Shown: positions 44,398 through 54,711 of the stretch, piece by piece
Position numbering within the stretch: the first letter of the stretch is position 1
Layout of the letters: every line of letters starts with the position of its first letter
NCBI GenBank assembly: GCA_933228895.1
Contig: OW121851.1
Coordinates: 130,991,624 to 131,055,623, forward strand
DNA length: 64,000 bases
Direction of reading: 5' to 3'
From: Platycnemis pennipes
Lineage: Eukaryota; Arthropoda; Insecta; Odonata; Platycnemididae
The notes under the pieces: generated by a model
The model's database searches: none
What the model was told of the DNA's origin: nothing
The model's input: only the letters and a program-made list of their open reading frames with translations
Program-made: the position numbers and the translations under genes

Positions 44398-44689
44398 AGG
44401 TACGAAATTTTGGATTTGATTTACTCAAGTATGCTAATAATTTCGGCAGCAAGAAGTATTAGGAGTTTTAAAAATATTCATATGCACGTTTGAATTTCCG
44501 TTTTTTTTTATTCCGGAGGAGCTTAAATCGGTGAATCTTTTGCATGAGACATTTAAGTCACAGTCTGACGATGGGTATTGAATTATCGTTGTAAGATCCT
44601 TTAGAGAAAGTGGTTTTCTTCGTAATGTTGATCAGGCCGCCGTTTCCGAAATGACAGTAGACTTTCGTATTTACGTGCTCCTACGGCTG

Positions 44690-44822
44690 AGATTATATCG
44701 AGCAATCTAACCTAAGTTCTTAATTCTAAGACAAGCAGAACATTCCACGATGGATTTGAACCCGCGACCTTTGTGTACCCAATTCTGCATATGACTGACC
44801 TGGCTACCTCTGTCGGCGTTTC
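44690..44822 (-). repeat. SINE-D, copy 1
   Basis: On the minus strand a tRNA-like head carries GGTCGCGGGTTCAAATCC. It shares CTAAGACA, CGCGACCTTTGTGTNACCCA with 46550-46675. 44410-44689 has no recognised feature. Confidence 0.65.
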
Positions 44823-45289
44823 TGAAATCTGTTCACTACGATTTTATCATTAAAATCGGAGAAATAAAACACATTGCCGATGTTAACGTTCCACTCAGCC
44901 CTTTTTTATCCGAGGGATTCTCTGCAGGTCATTTCCGCTCGCCATCCTTTCCGGCGGTGCATGCATCGCCCGCGGTGCTTCATTGTCAATCACACGTGTG
45001 GGAAGTAGGAGTACTAAGGAGAGATCGTTCCTGACCTTCCTATCCGCATTCGGGCCTGATGCCTTCAGTAGCCAGTGAGGAGAGGAGTTTGGGGTGGTCA
45101 ATAGCGGTAAGATCGTGGTCAATAGTCATGACCTTGGTGCCGAGTTCTTCCGTTCGGATGCTTTGTTTTACGACTGAGTTTAGCCTCCCGTCACGTGTTC
45201 GATTTCGGAGTTGCGATAGTCGATATCGGAGTGAAGTCGAGTGGGATAGAAGTCGGGGAGATCGTATTGGATCGTATGTGGATTTGCTC
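44823..45289. other. unassigned; CpG-richer patch 44895-45290
   Basis: CpG-richer sequence open on both strands for 75-82 codons. No motif recognised. Confidence 0.3.
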
Positions 45290-45982
45290 CTTATAATAGA
45301 ACGGTAGAGCGTGTGGAAAGGAGATCAGCTAGATTTGTTGAAGACCGTTATGATGATTTGATTAGTATTACGAGTTTAATACAAGGACTAGGATAGGGAT
45401 TAGTATCAGAACGTAGGTTAAAATTTAGGTTAAACCTTTTAATTAAATTCCAAGCTGATTTGTTTACAGATGACGTTAGATATATTATTATATATTAAAA
45501 ACCCCGCGTATTATGCTAGGTTTGATGAAATTAACAAGATTAAAGTGATAGATTGTCGTACCAATAGATTTAAAATGTCATTTTTTCCGCGTACCATAAG
45601 AGAGCACAATAGGCAGCATAGCAAAGGGATGGGTAGGTGAAACATTGTTATGTAGAAATGGATAAGTTGTCTGGAGTTGTTTGGTTTTAACGACCAAACA
45701 ACTCCAGACAACTTATCCATTTCTACATGAATAAAGTGGTCGATAACATACTTCATTATAAGAAACATTGTTATAGTAGTCTGCTTTGCATGATGCATGT
45801 ATTAACAACCAATCCCTTTATTACTGTGTAGATAATAACCATCTAGCTGTATGTGGCCCTATTATCTAGTATGCTTCCATGTATTATCCTAGTTGCATGT
45901 CAGTAGTGCATGTTTGGTGATCTTCACCCCCTGCCTCTCACCCTCATGGTGGCTTGCGAGGTATTACTTAGATGTAGATGTA
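45290..45982 (+). pseudogene. LINE-B relic with palindromic insertion
   Basis: The translation RVERRSARFVEDRYDD at 45307-45354, then LKFRLNLLIKFQADLFTDDV, is the ORF2 C-terminus of LINE-B. The non-coding 3' part includes TACCATAAGAGAGCACAATAGG and the 3' hairpin with TTAGATGTAGATGTA (to 45982). It is interrupted by a 123-bp insertion (45652-45774). Confidence 0.8.
45652..45774. mobile_element. palindromic insertion in LINE-B
   Basis: A 13-bp direct repeat GAAACATTGTTAT (45639-45651 and 45762-45774) brackets an insertion dominated by a perfect inverted repeat with 36-bp arms (45650-45685 and 45693-45728, loop TTTAACG). A 33-base non-palindromic part follows (45729-45761). Removing the insertion restores continuity with the LINE-B copy at 63225-63697. 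Confidence 0.8.
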
Positions 45983-46549
45983 TACTCATCCTTTAAGAAA
46001 CGCTTCTTCTCCAGTCCTCTTCGGAGTCTTTCTCTGTTGAGCTTCCGGCAAGTGCGCTTGTGGAGATTCCAACCCTTTCAGGAATGCATCTGCATGTTTC
46101 TTTTGTTGTTTTTGGCTCAGTATACTTAACATACGATCAATGGTATGTAAGGTGGCCACAGACCGGTAGAGATTGGAAATGTAGCATATTTACCAGTTCC
46201 GATGAGAAAGTGGAGCCGATTTGATACCCGTTCTTTTTTTATTATAAAGTTATGGTTGCCTAATACTTTTTATTTTATCATTACTCTTTACTTAAATGAC
46301 CAATATTACTTATGTTTAAATACATATTTCTAAATATTCCCCTTGCATCGAATTGTTTTTGAAAATTGCTTGTTGCTAAGTCACTGTGTGTAAAACCTAG
46401 GCTACATACAGCAGGATTTCGTTTCCGGTGGCTGCAATATGACTCATCTTGAATGCTTCGATTTCCGTCAGGGATAAAGGGATTTTACAAATGAGTGATT
46501 TTCATGAAAGTAGTTTTGTTTTTTAGCTGTTCCCATGGGACTTAATATC
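45983..46549. other. unassigned sequence
   Basis: No recognised feature. Confidence 0.35.
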
Positions 46550-46675
46550 GCGCCATTAAGCCAAAAATCTTAATCCTAAGACATAGTCAACATCCATCCC
46601 CGACGCGGGATTCGAATACGCGACCTTTGTGTCACCCAGGCTAAGGCGAACGGCTTTTGATTTGACCTGCTTGGA
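46550..46675 (-). repeat. SINE-D, copy 2
   Basis: Shares TCTTAATCCTAAGACATAG and CGCGACCTTTGTGTCACCCA with 44690-44822; its B-box-like word on the minus strand is GCGTATTCGAATCCCGC. Confidence 0.65.
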
Positions 46676-46974
46676 TGAGGAAAAACAGGGGAATCATGGC
46701 ATGATATTGTCTCTTCTCTCTCATTCAAGCAATTAAAGATTTATTATGATTGTAGTTAGGATCTGAGTTTCCATTTTTGATGTTGCGCTGAAGGAAATTG
46801 GCTTGATAATGTAAATTGGGTAAATAAGTACCTATTATATTGGCTCAGAAGCAGTCTCTAGTCATTTTGACTACAGGAATAATGTATGCAAAAATTTATA
46901 AGTAATTGAAATACTACTGTAGAAAAAATATGTACCTTATTATACGTGACTTATATGTGGCAAGATATACCTAT

Positions 46975-47250
46975 TCTCCCATATAAGGGCCCGGGCCGCT
47001 GCCCGGGGCGCCTCGTTGGAAGGGCCGTGGGAATTGAAAACGCTTTTTTTAATTCGGGGATTGACAGCTTACTGTCCAACAAGCTAATTTACGACTTTTT
47101 TTACTTCCTAATTTTTACTATTACGTTTTACTGGTTCATCTGTGTTACAACAGGGTTCAGGGTTTGACAAGTGGGGAGGGAGGGGAGGGGCATCGGAATA
47201 ATCTCTCGCCCGGGTAAACATTTTGTCTTTAGCCGGCCCTGCCCATATAT
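46975..47250. repeat. possible small TIR element
   Basis: The left edge CATATAAGGGCCCGGGCC and right edge TAGCCGGCCCTGCCCATATA are partly complementary and GC-rich, with AT-rich sequence between. This fits a MITE with GGGCC-type ends, but the arms are poor and no target duplication is certain. Confidence 0.3.
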
Positions 47251-47299
47251 ACCTATCTTACGTGACTTGTATGAGGCAAGATACCATATATTGGAATAT

Positions 47300-47625
47300 A
47301 AGCCGTTAATTAAGTAACGAGGAAGTCCTAAGAAGAGTAGGAGAAAAAAGAAATCTGCTGACAACTTAAAAAGAAGAAGGGACAACTTAATCGGCCATAT
47401 CTTGAGACACGATGGCCTGATGAAAACTATCGTCGAGGGAAAAGTGAACGGGAAGATTGGAAAAGGCAGGCCTCGTATGAGATACATGGAACAGGTAGTG
47501 AAGGATGTAAAAGAGAAGAATTACGTCACAATGAAAAGGTTGGCCGATAGAAGAATCGAGTGGAGGGCTGCGTCAAACCAATCCTAGGATTGTTGACCAA
47601 TGATGATGGTGATGATGATAAAGCC
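47300..47625 (+). pseudogene. RTE-like LINE 3' end, GATGAT-tail family (copy 3)
   Basis: NEEVLRRVGEKRNL-like residues, then MKTIVEGKVNGKIGKGRPR, MRYMEQVVKDVKEKN and a RRIEWRAASNQS end, followed by GATGATGGTGATGATGAT. Same family as 21026-21650 and 22036-22345, in the opposite orientation. Confidence 0.82.
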
Positions 47626-47635
47626 GTTAATGTCT

Positions 47636-47663
47636 CGGGGCTGAGCTTCAAGTCACCGAGTTC
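47636..47663 (+). repeat. direct repeat bracketing R2 copy 2 (left)
   Basis: CTCGGGGCTGAGCTTCAAG, TCACCGAG recurs at about 48299-48326 as CTCGGGGCTGAGCTTAAAG, CCACTGAG. The pair brackets R2 copy 2 with small margins. Confidence 0.6.
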
Positions 47664-47714
47664 CTCTATCAGCTCAACCAAGCCAATAGTTCATGCGCAA
47701 GTTATCATTTACCA

Positions 47715-48275
47715 AGTTCTTCAAAGAATGGGGTCGTTTACCATATTTTTTTTATTGCCGAATCTGATAGAGTTTGTAAAATAAAAGGACCCGTATTTTT
47801 CCGTTTTCTGATCCGACAATTATTTCCCGAGTTATAGGCGTCGAAAAACTGATGTTTTTAACCCTTTCGGAAAAGTGGGTGTGGTGCAACCTCTGACGTA
47901 TATCTACTTCGTCCAATCACAACTGAGCCCGCGAAGCTACTTCGCCTTATCGCAAAGGGGGGGACACAGCTGACTCGGCCAATTGGAGCGATTTCGACAG
48001 CATCTGTGCGAGCAGACCTTCCGAGAACCCCCCTCCACTCCCTTCCCCCTCCCCTGAAAGCAGCCAAGGACGGGAGGAAAATGACGTCAATGTTATCACA
48101 GCAGCATTTTCGGTGGGCGTCAACTTTTGCTTATTTTAATTTTTGATTTATGAGTGAATGGTTGTGGTTAGAAGATTCATTTTTTCACTAAATGTCTTTT
48201 TTTGTTTCCATCTAACAATTTCGTGAACAAAATTGCGATTTCGGTTCCGAGTAAACGCCCCCATTCTTGCTGATT
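47715..48275 (+). repeat. dispersed repeat R2, copy 2
   Basis: Partner of 35305-35862 in the same orientation. It keeps the CCAAT-type and TGACGTCA words and the CCCCCATTC right edge. R3 (48335-48420) follows directly. Confidence 0.8.
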
Positions 48276-48334
48276 TCCATCACTTGTATTGAAAGTTCCT
48301 CGGGGCTGAGCTTAAAGCCACTGAGCGCGTCTAC

Positions 48335-48420
48335 TGTTTATATTTGTGTTCTCCATAGCTTTTTTATGATTGGACACCTAATGCCTGTCAAAATCCATAC
48401 TGATGTCGGTAGATTGCATG
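48335..48420 (+). repeat. dispersed repeat R3, copy 2
   Basis: TGTGTTCTCCATAGCTTTTT, AATGCCTGTCAAAATCCATA and CTGATGTCGGTAG match 36925-37012. Confidence 0.65.
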
Positions 48421-48429
48421 ACACTCAAG

Positions 48430-49650
48430 ATCGCTTCGGGACTAAGGAAAATTGGAGAACTTGGAAATGGATCTAAACATATTTGGAATCAGTGAGATGA
48501 GGTGACCTGAAGAAGGAGACTTTTAGAGTGGAAGTTACAGGATTATTCACACCGGATCACTGAATGGTAACGATGGAGGGGGTATAATTCTCAGAAAAAC
48601 TGCGGGAATGCGTGTGAAAAGCTTCCTGCGGTAAAGTGGGATGGAAGTAATGGTGAAGATCGAGAGAAAACTTACAAAAAGTCGTTCAGGTTTACATTTC
48701 TACGCCAGGCTACGGAGATGTAGAAGTGGAAGACGCCTATGATAACATCACGGAAGTAATAAAACAAGTAGGAGTTGGGAAATTGGAATGAGAAAAAAGA
48801 CTTCTAATTTAATGCACACACTAAGATTAGTGCTTGGGTGGTTTTAAAACATGTTGTTTTAAAACCAGCACCGTAGAGGATGTATATGGTAAATGCTAGG
48901 AGATAAAAGAGGATTTCTATTTGATATTTTAGTGAAGCAGATATTCAGAAACCAGGTGAAGGACTACAAAACTACCCAGTGTCAGATATCGATAGAGACC
49001 ACAACTTATGATGAAAAATTGCCATCTGAAACTGTTGGAAACAATAAAGATAATATTGCTAGTAGAAATATTGAAGGAAACTTTACATCGGCAGTCCTTT
49101 TAGAAAGCAATGGAAAAGGACCTGACTAAGAAATCAGTGGAGGAGGGATAAGTAAACCTAAAAAACGGATTGCAGTAAGGTGCAAAAGAAATTCTTGGAA
49201 GAAAAGAAGCCATAAAAAGGCAATGGATCACAAATAAATTCGTAAACCTGATAGAAGACAGAAGAAAATACTAAAATGCAAAAACTGAAGAAGGGAAACT
49301 GTACTACAAGAGAATAATAAATGAAATAAGTCGTAAAATGAGATTGACAAGAGATATGAAAATGAAGGAAAAAGATCTAAAGAACTCTTATGATTAATGA
49401 TCATCTACAGAAAAATGGAGGAAAAAAATGGAGCGAGTTCCCAGATCGAGATCAGTTTGGATTCTGATACAGCAAGGGTACAAGAGAAGCAATTTTTTTT
49501 CTTAGGCTACTATAGAGGAGGGAATAGGAAAGAACTTACCGTCATTCGTTGCATTTGTAAATTTGGAGAAGGCTTTCGATATAAGGATTGAAATTCAATG
49601 CTGTAGGTGAGACTTGGTTATGAATATTGAAATAGATGTATCCACATATC
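48430..49650 (+). pseudogene. RTE-type LINE relic: endonuclease, linker and start of RT
   Basis: Across shifting frames: MDLNIFGISEM (endonuclease E strand, about 48468), a GGGIILRKTAGMRVKSF block (about 48569-48620), a VQVYISTPGYGDVEVEDAY block (about 48685-48745) and IKQVGVGK. Then the linker AKEILGRKEA-like and WITNKFVNLIEDRRK (about 49165-49265), KLYYKRIINEISRKMRL, and finally a QFGF-like word with GTREA (about 49460-49490) and FVNLEKAFD (about 49552-49578), the RT A-box region. This order is that of RTE/BovB-like ORF2 (craniofacial-development-protein-2-like endonuclease). The D of KAFD is the first RT catalytic aspartate; the YxDD half is missing. Many stops and indels. Confidence 0.75.
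48840..48866. repeat. perfect small palindrome
   Basis: GGTTTTAAAAC, ATGTT, GTTTTAAAACC: 11-bp arms within the RTE-type relic. Confidence 0.85.
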
Positions 49651-50740
49651 CCGGTAAACTGTGAATCCACTTTAAAATACGTATAACATTTAAAAAAATC
49701 AAGTTTTGGTATTTCTCCAAATAGAAATGTTGGTCGTTTTGCTAGTCACGCAATCAATGCGGTGGTCTCTATCCTGCTTATTCAGCAAGTTGCGATTTTC
49801 TTAAAGGTGTGATTTCATGCATAAACTCCATTGGGAATTCCTCGAGAGAGTTCTAGCGACCTTTTCGCGCGCAATAAACCCCTTTGTGGAGTCATAATCG
49901 GCGCTGCTCGTGCGCCGCAAGCTTCATCCTGAACGGGATTCAGGGGCCTCTAGTTTTCATTCAGCTAGGGAGTGCTTGCTATGTGTGTGACAAAGCGCGT
50001 CTTACGCTTGCCTCAGTGGCTTATTCGAGTTTGGATGGCGCGGTCCTCGAAGAGGGAGGTAAGATCTCCTCTCTGTGGAGTGAACCGATTTCTCATTCTA
50101 ATGAAAATAGAGTTAAAGTTGAGGAAATCGTCGAGCAGAGAGGCTTCCATGAAAGCGTAGTCATTGGATGCATTCAAAGGATACCCTGTGGAGCAAGCAA
50201 AGGTCGCTGAATCGAGCGCAGCTTTGCTGGTCGAGCTAATATTTACTATCCGCAATAAAAATGAAGGATATTTTAAGATAAGAATTTCATGTTTTTGAGA
50301 AATTTCAGCATCGCCTTGTTTTATCCAGTTGTATCCCATTTTACAGAATTCCACAAAAAATAGCACGAAAAAAGTCATGCAATTAAAATTGCTCGAAAAT
50401 AAAGTTAAACGACCAGGTGGTGCGGAGTGCTCATTGGGAGGCACAGAACCCGGGAATTCAAGGAAAAGACAAATTATGAAGAGGAATAAAGCCAGATTTA
50501 ACTTGACATATTAAATTATCTTATCTGTGCATATTATGTTATGCAGTTTAGAAAGGTGTAATTATTTATAAAAAATATAAGAGTTGGCAAGCGAGTTCTG
50601 TGATTAAAATAGTGTGTTTAATAGCTGAGTATCCACATAGATAAGTCATTGATGTTGAGCGGGACTTTAAACCGGAACTGCCGAATTTCAAGGCAGATGC
50701 TTAAATCAGCTAATATACCTAGGCATTCTCCTCTAAATCT
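49651..50740. other. unassigned; open patch 49884-50444
   Basis: 49884-50210 is open for 108 codons on the + strand, and 50013-50444 for 143 codons on the minus strand. Neither has a recognisable domain, and both cover the same CpG-richer stretch. It could be an exon of an unknown gene or a decayed element; I do not call a gene. Confidence 0.3.
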
Positions 50741-50744
50741 TCTG

Positions 50745-50880
50745 GAAATCTGAAGGAAAGAAGGACGCCTTGGTAGATTAACTGCTTAAAGGATCTGATC
50801 GTAAATTAGAGGGTTCCGGGTCCGATTTCCGGACAAGGTGCATGATTATTTCCTCTTTGGAAATTCTGTTATTATGCATA
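50745..50880 (+). repeat. tRNA-like SINE
   Basis: CTTGGTAGATTAACTGC (A-box-like) and GAGGGTTCCGGGTCCGAT (B-box-like) have tRNA spacing. The body runs to a T-rich region near 50880. Confidence 0.5.
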
Positions 50881-51384
50881 TCAGCGGGTAACTTCCTTAA
50901 GGGTTTTCACAGCTATTTCGAAATCCTTGAATGAGTATGTTTGCCCTGATTTGACAGCACTGCATCATTTGTTATTAATTTTTCCCCTCATCAAACTACC
51001 GATTCTGCGAAGCTCCTGAAAGAATAATTAAAGATGCGTCCTCTAGCACTTCTCTGGTTTGATTTAGCAATGAAAACTATTGGATGCTGCACTACGAATG
51101 TGCTCCCGGCAATACGAAGTTCCCGTGGCGGAGATTTGGGTGAATAGCACATACGTGTGGTTTCTTGGAGTCGTCATTGTGCCCTTCTTAGGCTTGTGTC
51201 TTATCATTTTTCCCCGATCGAATACCTACTGACAGAAAAGTCTTCGTTCTGGAACTGTGGAAGACTTGAGGTATTGTGACGTATCGACTAAAAGTGATTC
51301 TATTCACCGACTTGCATATTTTCTATGAGGAGGGGGAGAAGCATCCCCAGCGGCGTGTTGAGGCCGAAGGGTATAAAGACTTAT
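50881..51384. other. unassigned sequence
   Basis: No recognised feature. Confidence 0.35.
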
Positions 51385-51592
51385 AGCTAACCCAACTAAC
51401 GGCATGTTTTTGCATGTATGTTTTGCTATTTTTATCTTTTTTTAAATAGCGTAGTTTTGAACAGTGCCTATACAAGTGCTAATCCTTTTTTTATGCATGA
51501 TATGTAGTGCATGTTTGGTAAGAATTCACCCCCTGCCACACACCTTTATGGTGGCTTTCAGGGTATTATGTAGATGTAGAGGTAGAAGGGAC
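51385..51592 (+). repeat. LINE-A 3' end
   Basis: AACCCAACTAACGGCATG, TTGCTATTTTTATCTTTTTT, TTTTTTTATGCATGATATG, CCCCTGCCACACACC and GGTGGCTTTCAGGGTATT plus TAGATGTAGAGGTAG match the end of the relic at 60440-61722. Confidence 0.85.
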
Positions 51593-52794
51593 GTGCTATG
51601 CTCGAAATGGATATCATTTGCGGCCTGAAAACAAATGAAAATTTTTATTGAATGAGTTTCTTTGATTACAGACTTTTCTTTAAGAGGCAGTGCGCAAACG
51701 AAGATAAGCTAGTCGGTAATACTTACTGTCTGATAAAAAATATCTTTGAAATGGCTGGAAGAAATTTTTGAAGCCATGAAAATGACACTAACGGTATTCC
51801 ATGTCTTGTAATTTAGCTTTGAGATAATTATTCGCATCCTCTGAGCGTTCGTAATTATTACCTTTGTGTAAGTGACGAGATGATGAACTTAATTACATTT
51901 TCCTGACGGCATCATGAAAAACGTAGCAGTCATTGCTACAATCTCTGCTTCATAACTTTTGTATTTCCCTGAAGAAATTGGTTCTTAATGACTTTGTCTA
52001 AGATTGAATACAGGCAGAAACAGTTTTAAAAGTAATACCTAGTTAGAGGTTGCCATCGCTTCTGCTTGAAGAACCCTGAATCGACTTTAGAGGTCGACTT
52101 GATCATTGAGGATGAAGTTTGTACATACGTTTTGGCTGACAGGATATTTTGCCACACGCGACGTCTAGTTCTTGAAAATGTCAAAGCCGTGAAGTATTCT
52201 TGGATTTTTGGGACTTTCAGCATTCCAGTATTTTATATTGCTGTATCAAAATATTGCTTCTTTATGTTTTGTGCTGTAATTCCCTGTGGTTGTATAGTCC
52301 CTAGTAGCAGCATGATACAAAATACGTGTAGCTACTGTAAATATTTATTCTGTGCTGATGAGTGGCTACAAAAGTGGCTACGAATAAAACAAATTACACG
52401 AGACGATATCTAAGACATCACATTGGGAAAGGAATAAAACCCTAATCGGTGGCACAGAGCATCAGAATCTGCGCGTTTTCTGGAGTGGGAGTTAGGAGTG
52501 TAAATTTAAATGTTTCCGCCTCTGCTAAAGGGAGACTCAAGTAAGAGAATGACTACAAGCGTTTTAAGGTGCACGTAACTGTATTCGATATTGACTTCCT
52601 GGATCAGCAGTGTTTGATTTAGAACTTTTTGAATTTTTCCTCTTTCAATATTATAAATTGATTTATATTTTATTTAATTGTCGTTAGCCAAAGTTCGGTA
52701 TTCATATATTTTATGTAACGGGCCGATATCCAGTACCCAATTTTAAATATTGAAATTTCAATATTGAAATGCATTGAATTAAAAACCAATTTAA
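51593..52794. other. unassigned sequence
   Basis: A 115-codon + frame at 52066-52413 and shorter frames show no domain. Nothing else recognised. Confidence 0.35.
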
Positions 52795-52905
52795 TAAAAT
52801 ACCGCCTAGATCCAGCCACATGTGTAACGCACCGTTCTGGAAACGCGAAGTTCGCGGGTTCGACTCCCGAATTCAGAATGGATGTCGTGGCTGTCTTTGG
52901 ATTTA
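52795..52905 (+). repeat. tRNA-like SINE head
   Basis: A good B box (GCGGGTTCGACTCCCG, about 52855-52870) follows a weak A-box region (52800-52825). No acceptor stem closes around it. Confidence 0.5.
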
Positions 52906-53494
52906 GTTTAGGAATAAGTTAGGTTAGACGGTGCAATATTCTCTTAGCAGAGAGAGACTATGAATTCCCAATAATACTGCTACTAGAATTGATTGCTACT
53001 GAAAGATGGTGAATGCACGTCAAAGAGCGTGTCTTTGGCAATACCTGAGCTGTAAGTCTCTAAGGGGAAACGATTGCTGCCCAAATATACATTTGTATTC
53101 CAACATTGCAGATGTTCGAAATGATACCATCCGAGAGAGATTATCTTGTTTGGGATAAGTGGGATGTCATGAGTCGGATGATCAAATTCGCGGCCCGAAT
53201 AATTCGGTTTAACGCTGAAGAAATGCAGTATACGACATCACCTTGAACATGACGTACTCAGCTCCCCTTGCTTGTGGAATAAAAAGAGAAAGAGGCATGC
53301 CTTTGAATTCAGAAAGGCATCTCAAACCTCTCACGCGGTCGCTGTGAAAAAACTAACGGTCCATTGAGTAACTCGGGCTAGTTTCTCTTCGATGATGAAG
53401 TATTAGTTTTTAATGCCTCATAATGAAGAAAGCTCGGGATTTGCCAATTGGATGTCCTTCTCCACGGGAGCCCGTGAGGAGCCTGCATGTTCCT
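52906..53494. other. unassigned sequence
   Basis: No recognised feature. Confidence 0.35.
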
Positions 53495-53568
53495 CATGAA
53501 TATGAGTAGGAACCCTCTGCCATACGCCCTCCAGGTGGCTTGTAGGATGATCAGTAGATATAGATTTA
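53495..53568 (+). repeat. LINE-A/B 3' terminal fragment, decayed
   Basis: AACCCTCTGCCATACGCCC, AGGTGGCTTGTAGGATGAT and TAGATATAGATTTAG show the terminal hairpin and tail with substitutions. Confidence 0.65.
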
Positions 53569-53989
53569 GGGAATATTAAAGATTTGTTTGACCTCTAAAA
53601 CATTCGCGACTGTCTAAATTTCTGTCCCAGGCTTTTTGAAAAGGGATATTGTTATGCCGCTCTTATTATCATTTTGATCGCATTGGAATTTGATTATCGT
53701 TCTCTCTGGGCAAGCTCTCGTAACTACGAGTCGATTTTCACTCGTTAAAATACGAGTTATGCCATTCACTCGCCGTGGAGTGCCGACAGGGTGCAAAAAA
53801 TCAGCTGTTAAAACGTCACCAGCGAGCTATGAGAAAATCGAGTTGACTTTTGAATTGGCTCACGCCTGTAAGAAACGGGCCCAGGTTATCGCACCGGTTC
53901 CTTCCTCCAACTCGCGAGTGACGTCATTTATGGTCGACGTCTAATGGTTTACGTGCCTAGGTGGAACTTGGCTCCGGAGAGGAGGGCGT

Positions 53990-54400
53990 TCGTGGAACCG
54001 CCCACGTTCCACTTGATTTGTGGGTGCGTCCACCCCCTCCCCCCGGCTATATTTAGAGAGGAGGCAGGATCCTTCCCACACCACCCCTCTGCCGAATTCC
54101 CATCATTCACCTCCCTCCTCCCCCGCCCACCCCCCCAATATGACCCCCCCGCCCCCTTACACCACGCCTCCCTTCCCCGTCCTTCAACCCTGCTCTCCTT
54201 GCACGCATCGATTCTCCCTCCCTGCACGATCGCCCTCTGCCCCCACCCCCTCAACTGCATTCTTATTCCTTCCCCCCCCCCTCCCCACTTCGGGCCATGC
54301 ATCCTCCCTGATGATTCTCAGCAGGGTCATTTCATTCACCCCTGACCTCTCCTCTCTCCCTCATTGTTGTTATTGGGGAAGGCGACCGAAAAATGAGGTA
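53990..54400. other. C/T-rich tract
   Basis: Dense C runs on the + strand (54005-54300), potential G-quadruplex or triplex on the minus strand. Proline/serine-rich open frames here are a composition effect. 53600-53989 includes TGACGTCAT at 53920-53928 and a CpG-richer region, without gene evidence. Confidence 0.4.
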
Positions 54401-54520
54401 TTAATTATTGTAGTTCGTTCGGAAAACTATTCCAGCTCTAATTATTCTTGTTAACTGCGCCCTTACGTGCCTAACCGAGGTTTAAGCACGCTTGATATAA
54501 TTTAAACAAATCCCTTTCCT

Positions 54521-54711
54521 ATTACATAATTGAAATGAAAACTTAGTTTGTAGCTCCACATAAATTTACTTACGAACGACTCGGGTTTCCATGTCCAACG
54601 TCTGCATCTGGCTGATATCACCTTATGATGCCGTTGGATGTCGAAACCCGGGTCGTTCGTTAGTAAATTTACGTGGGACTGCAAAGTTAAGTTTTCATTT
54701 CAATCATGAAT
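54521..54711. repeat. fold-back element with hammerhead-like centre
   Basis: Arms of 80 bases (54521-54600 and 54632-54711), about 85 percent complementary, surround 31 bases. On the + strand 54622-54654 reads CTTATGATG, a short stem region, GTCGAAAC, CCGG, GTC. The sequence after GTC (a TTAGTAAATTTACG block, AAGTTAAGTTTTCATTTC, ATCATGAA) parallels the pLTR-like arm at 4645-4705. Confidence 0.7.

Noticed and set aside
46975..47250. Confident hAT-like MITE
   Set aside because: The GGGCC-rich edges are only partly complementary and no duplication is certain, so it is kept as low confidence.
50013..50444. 143-codon frame (-) as a gene
   Set aside because: No domain found, and the opposite strand is open over the same bases.
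52855..52870. Functional tRNA at the good B box
   Set aside because: No acceptor or anticodon stem closes around it; the pattern fits a SINE head.
53944..54454. 133-144-codon proline-rich frames (+) and a 117-codon glycine-rich frame (-)
   Set aside because: Same composition artefact in a C/T-rich tract; no domain and no splice context.
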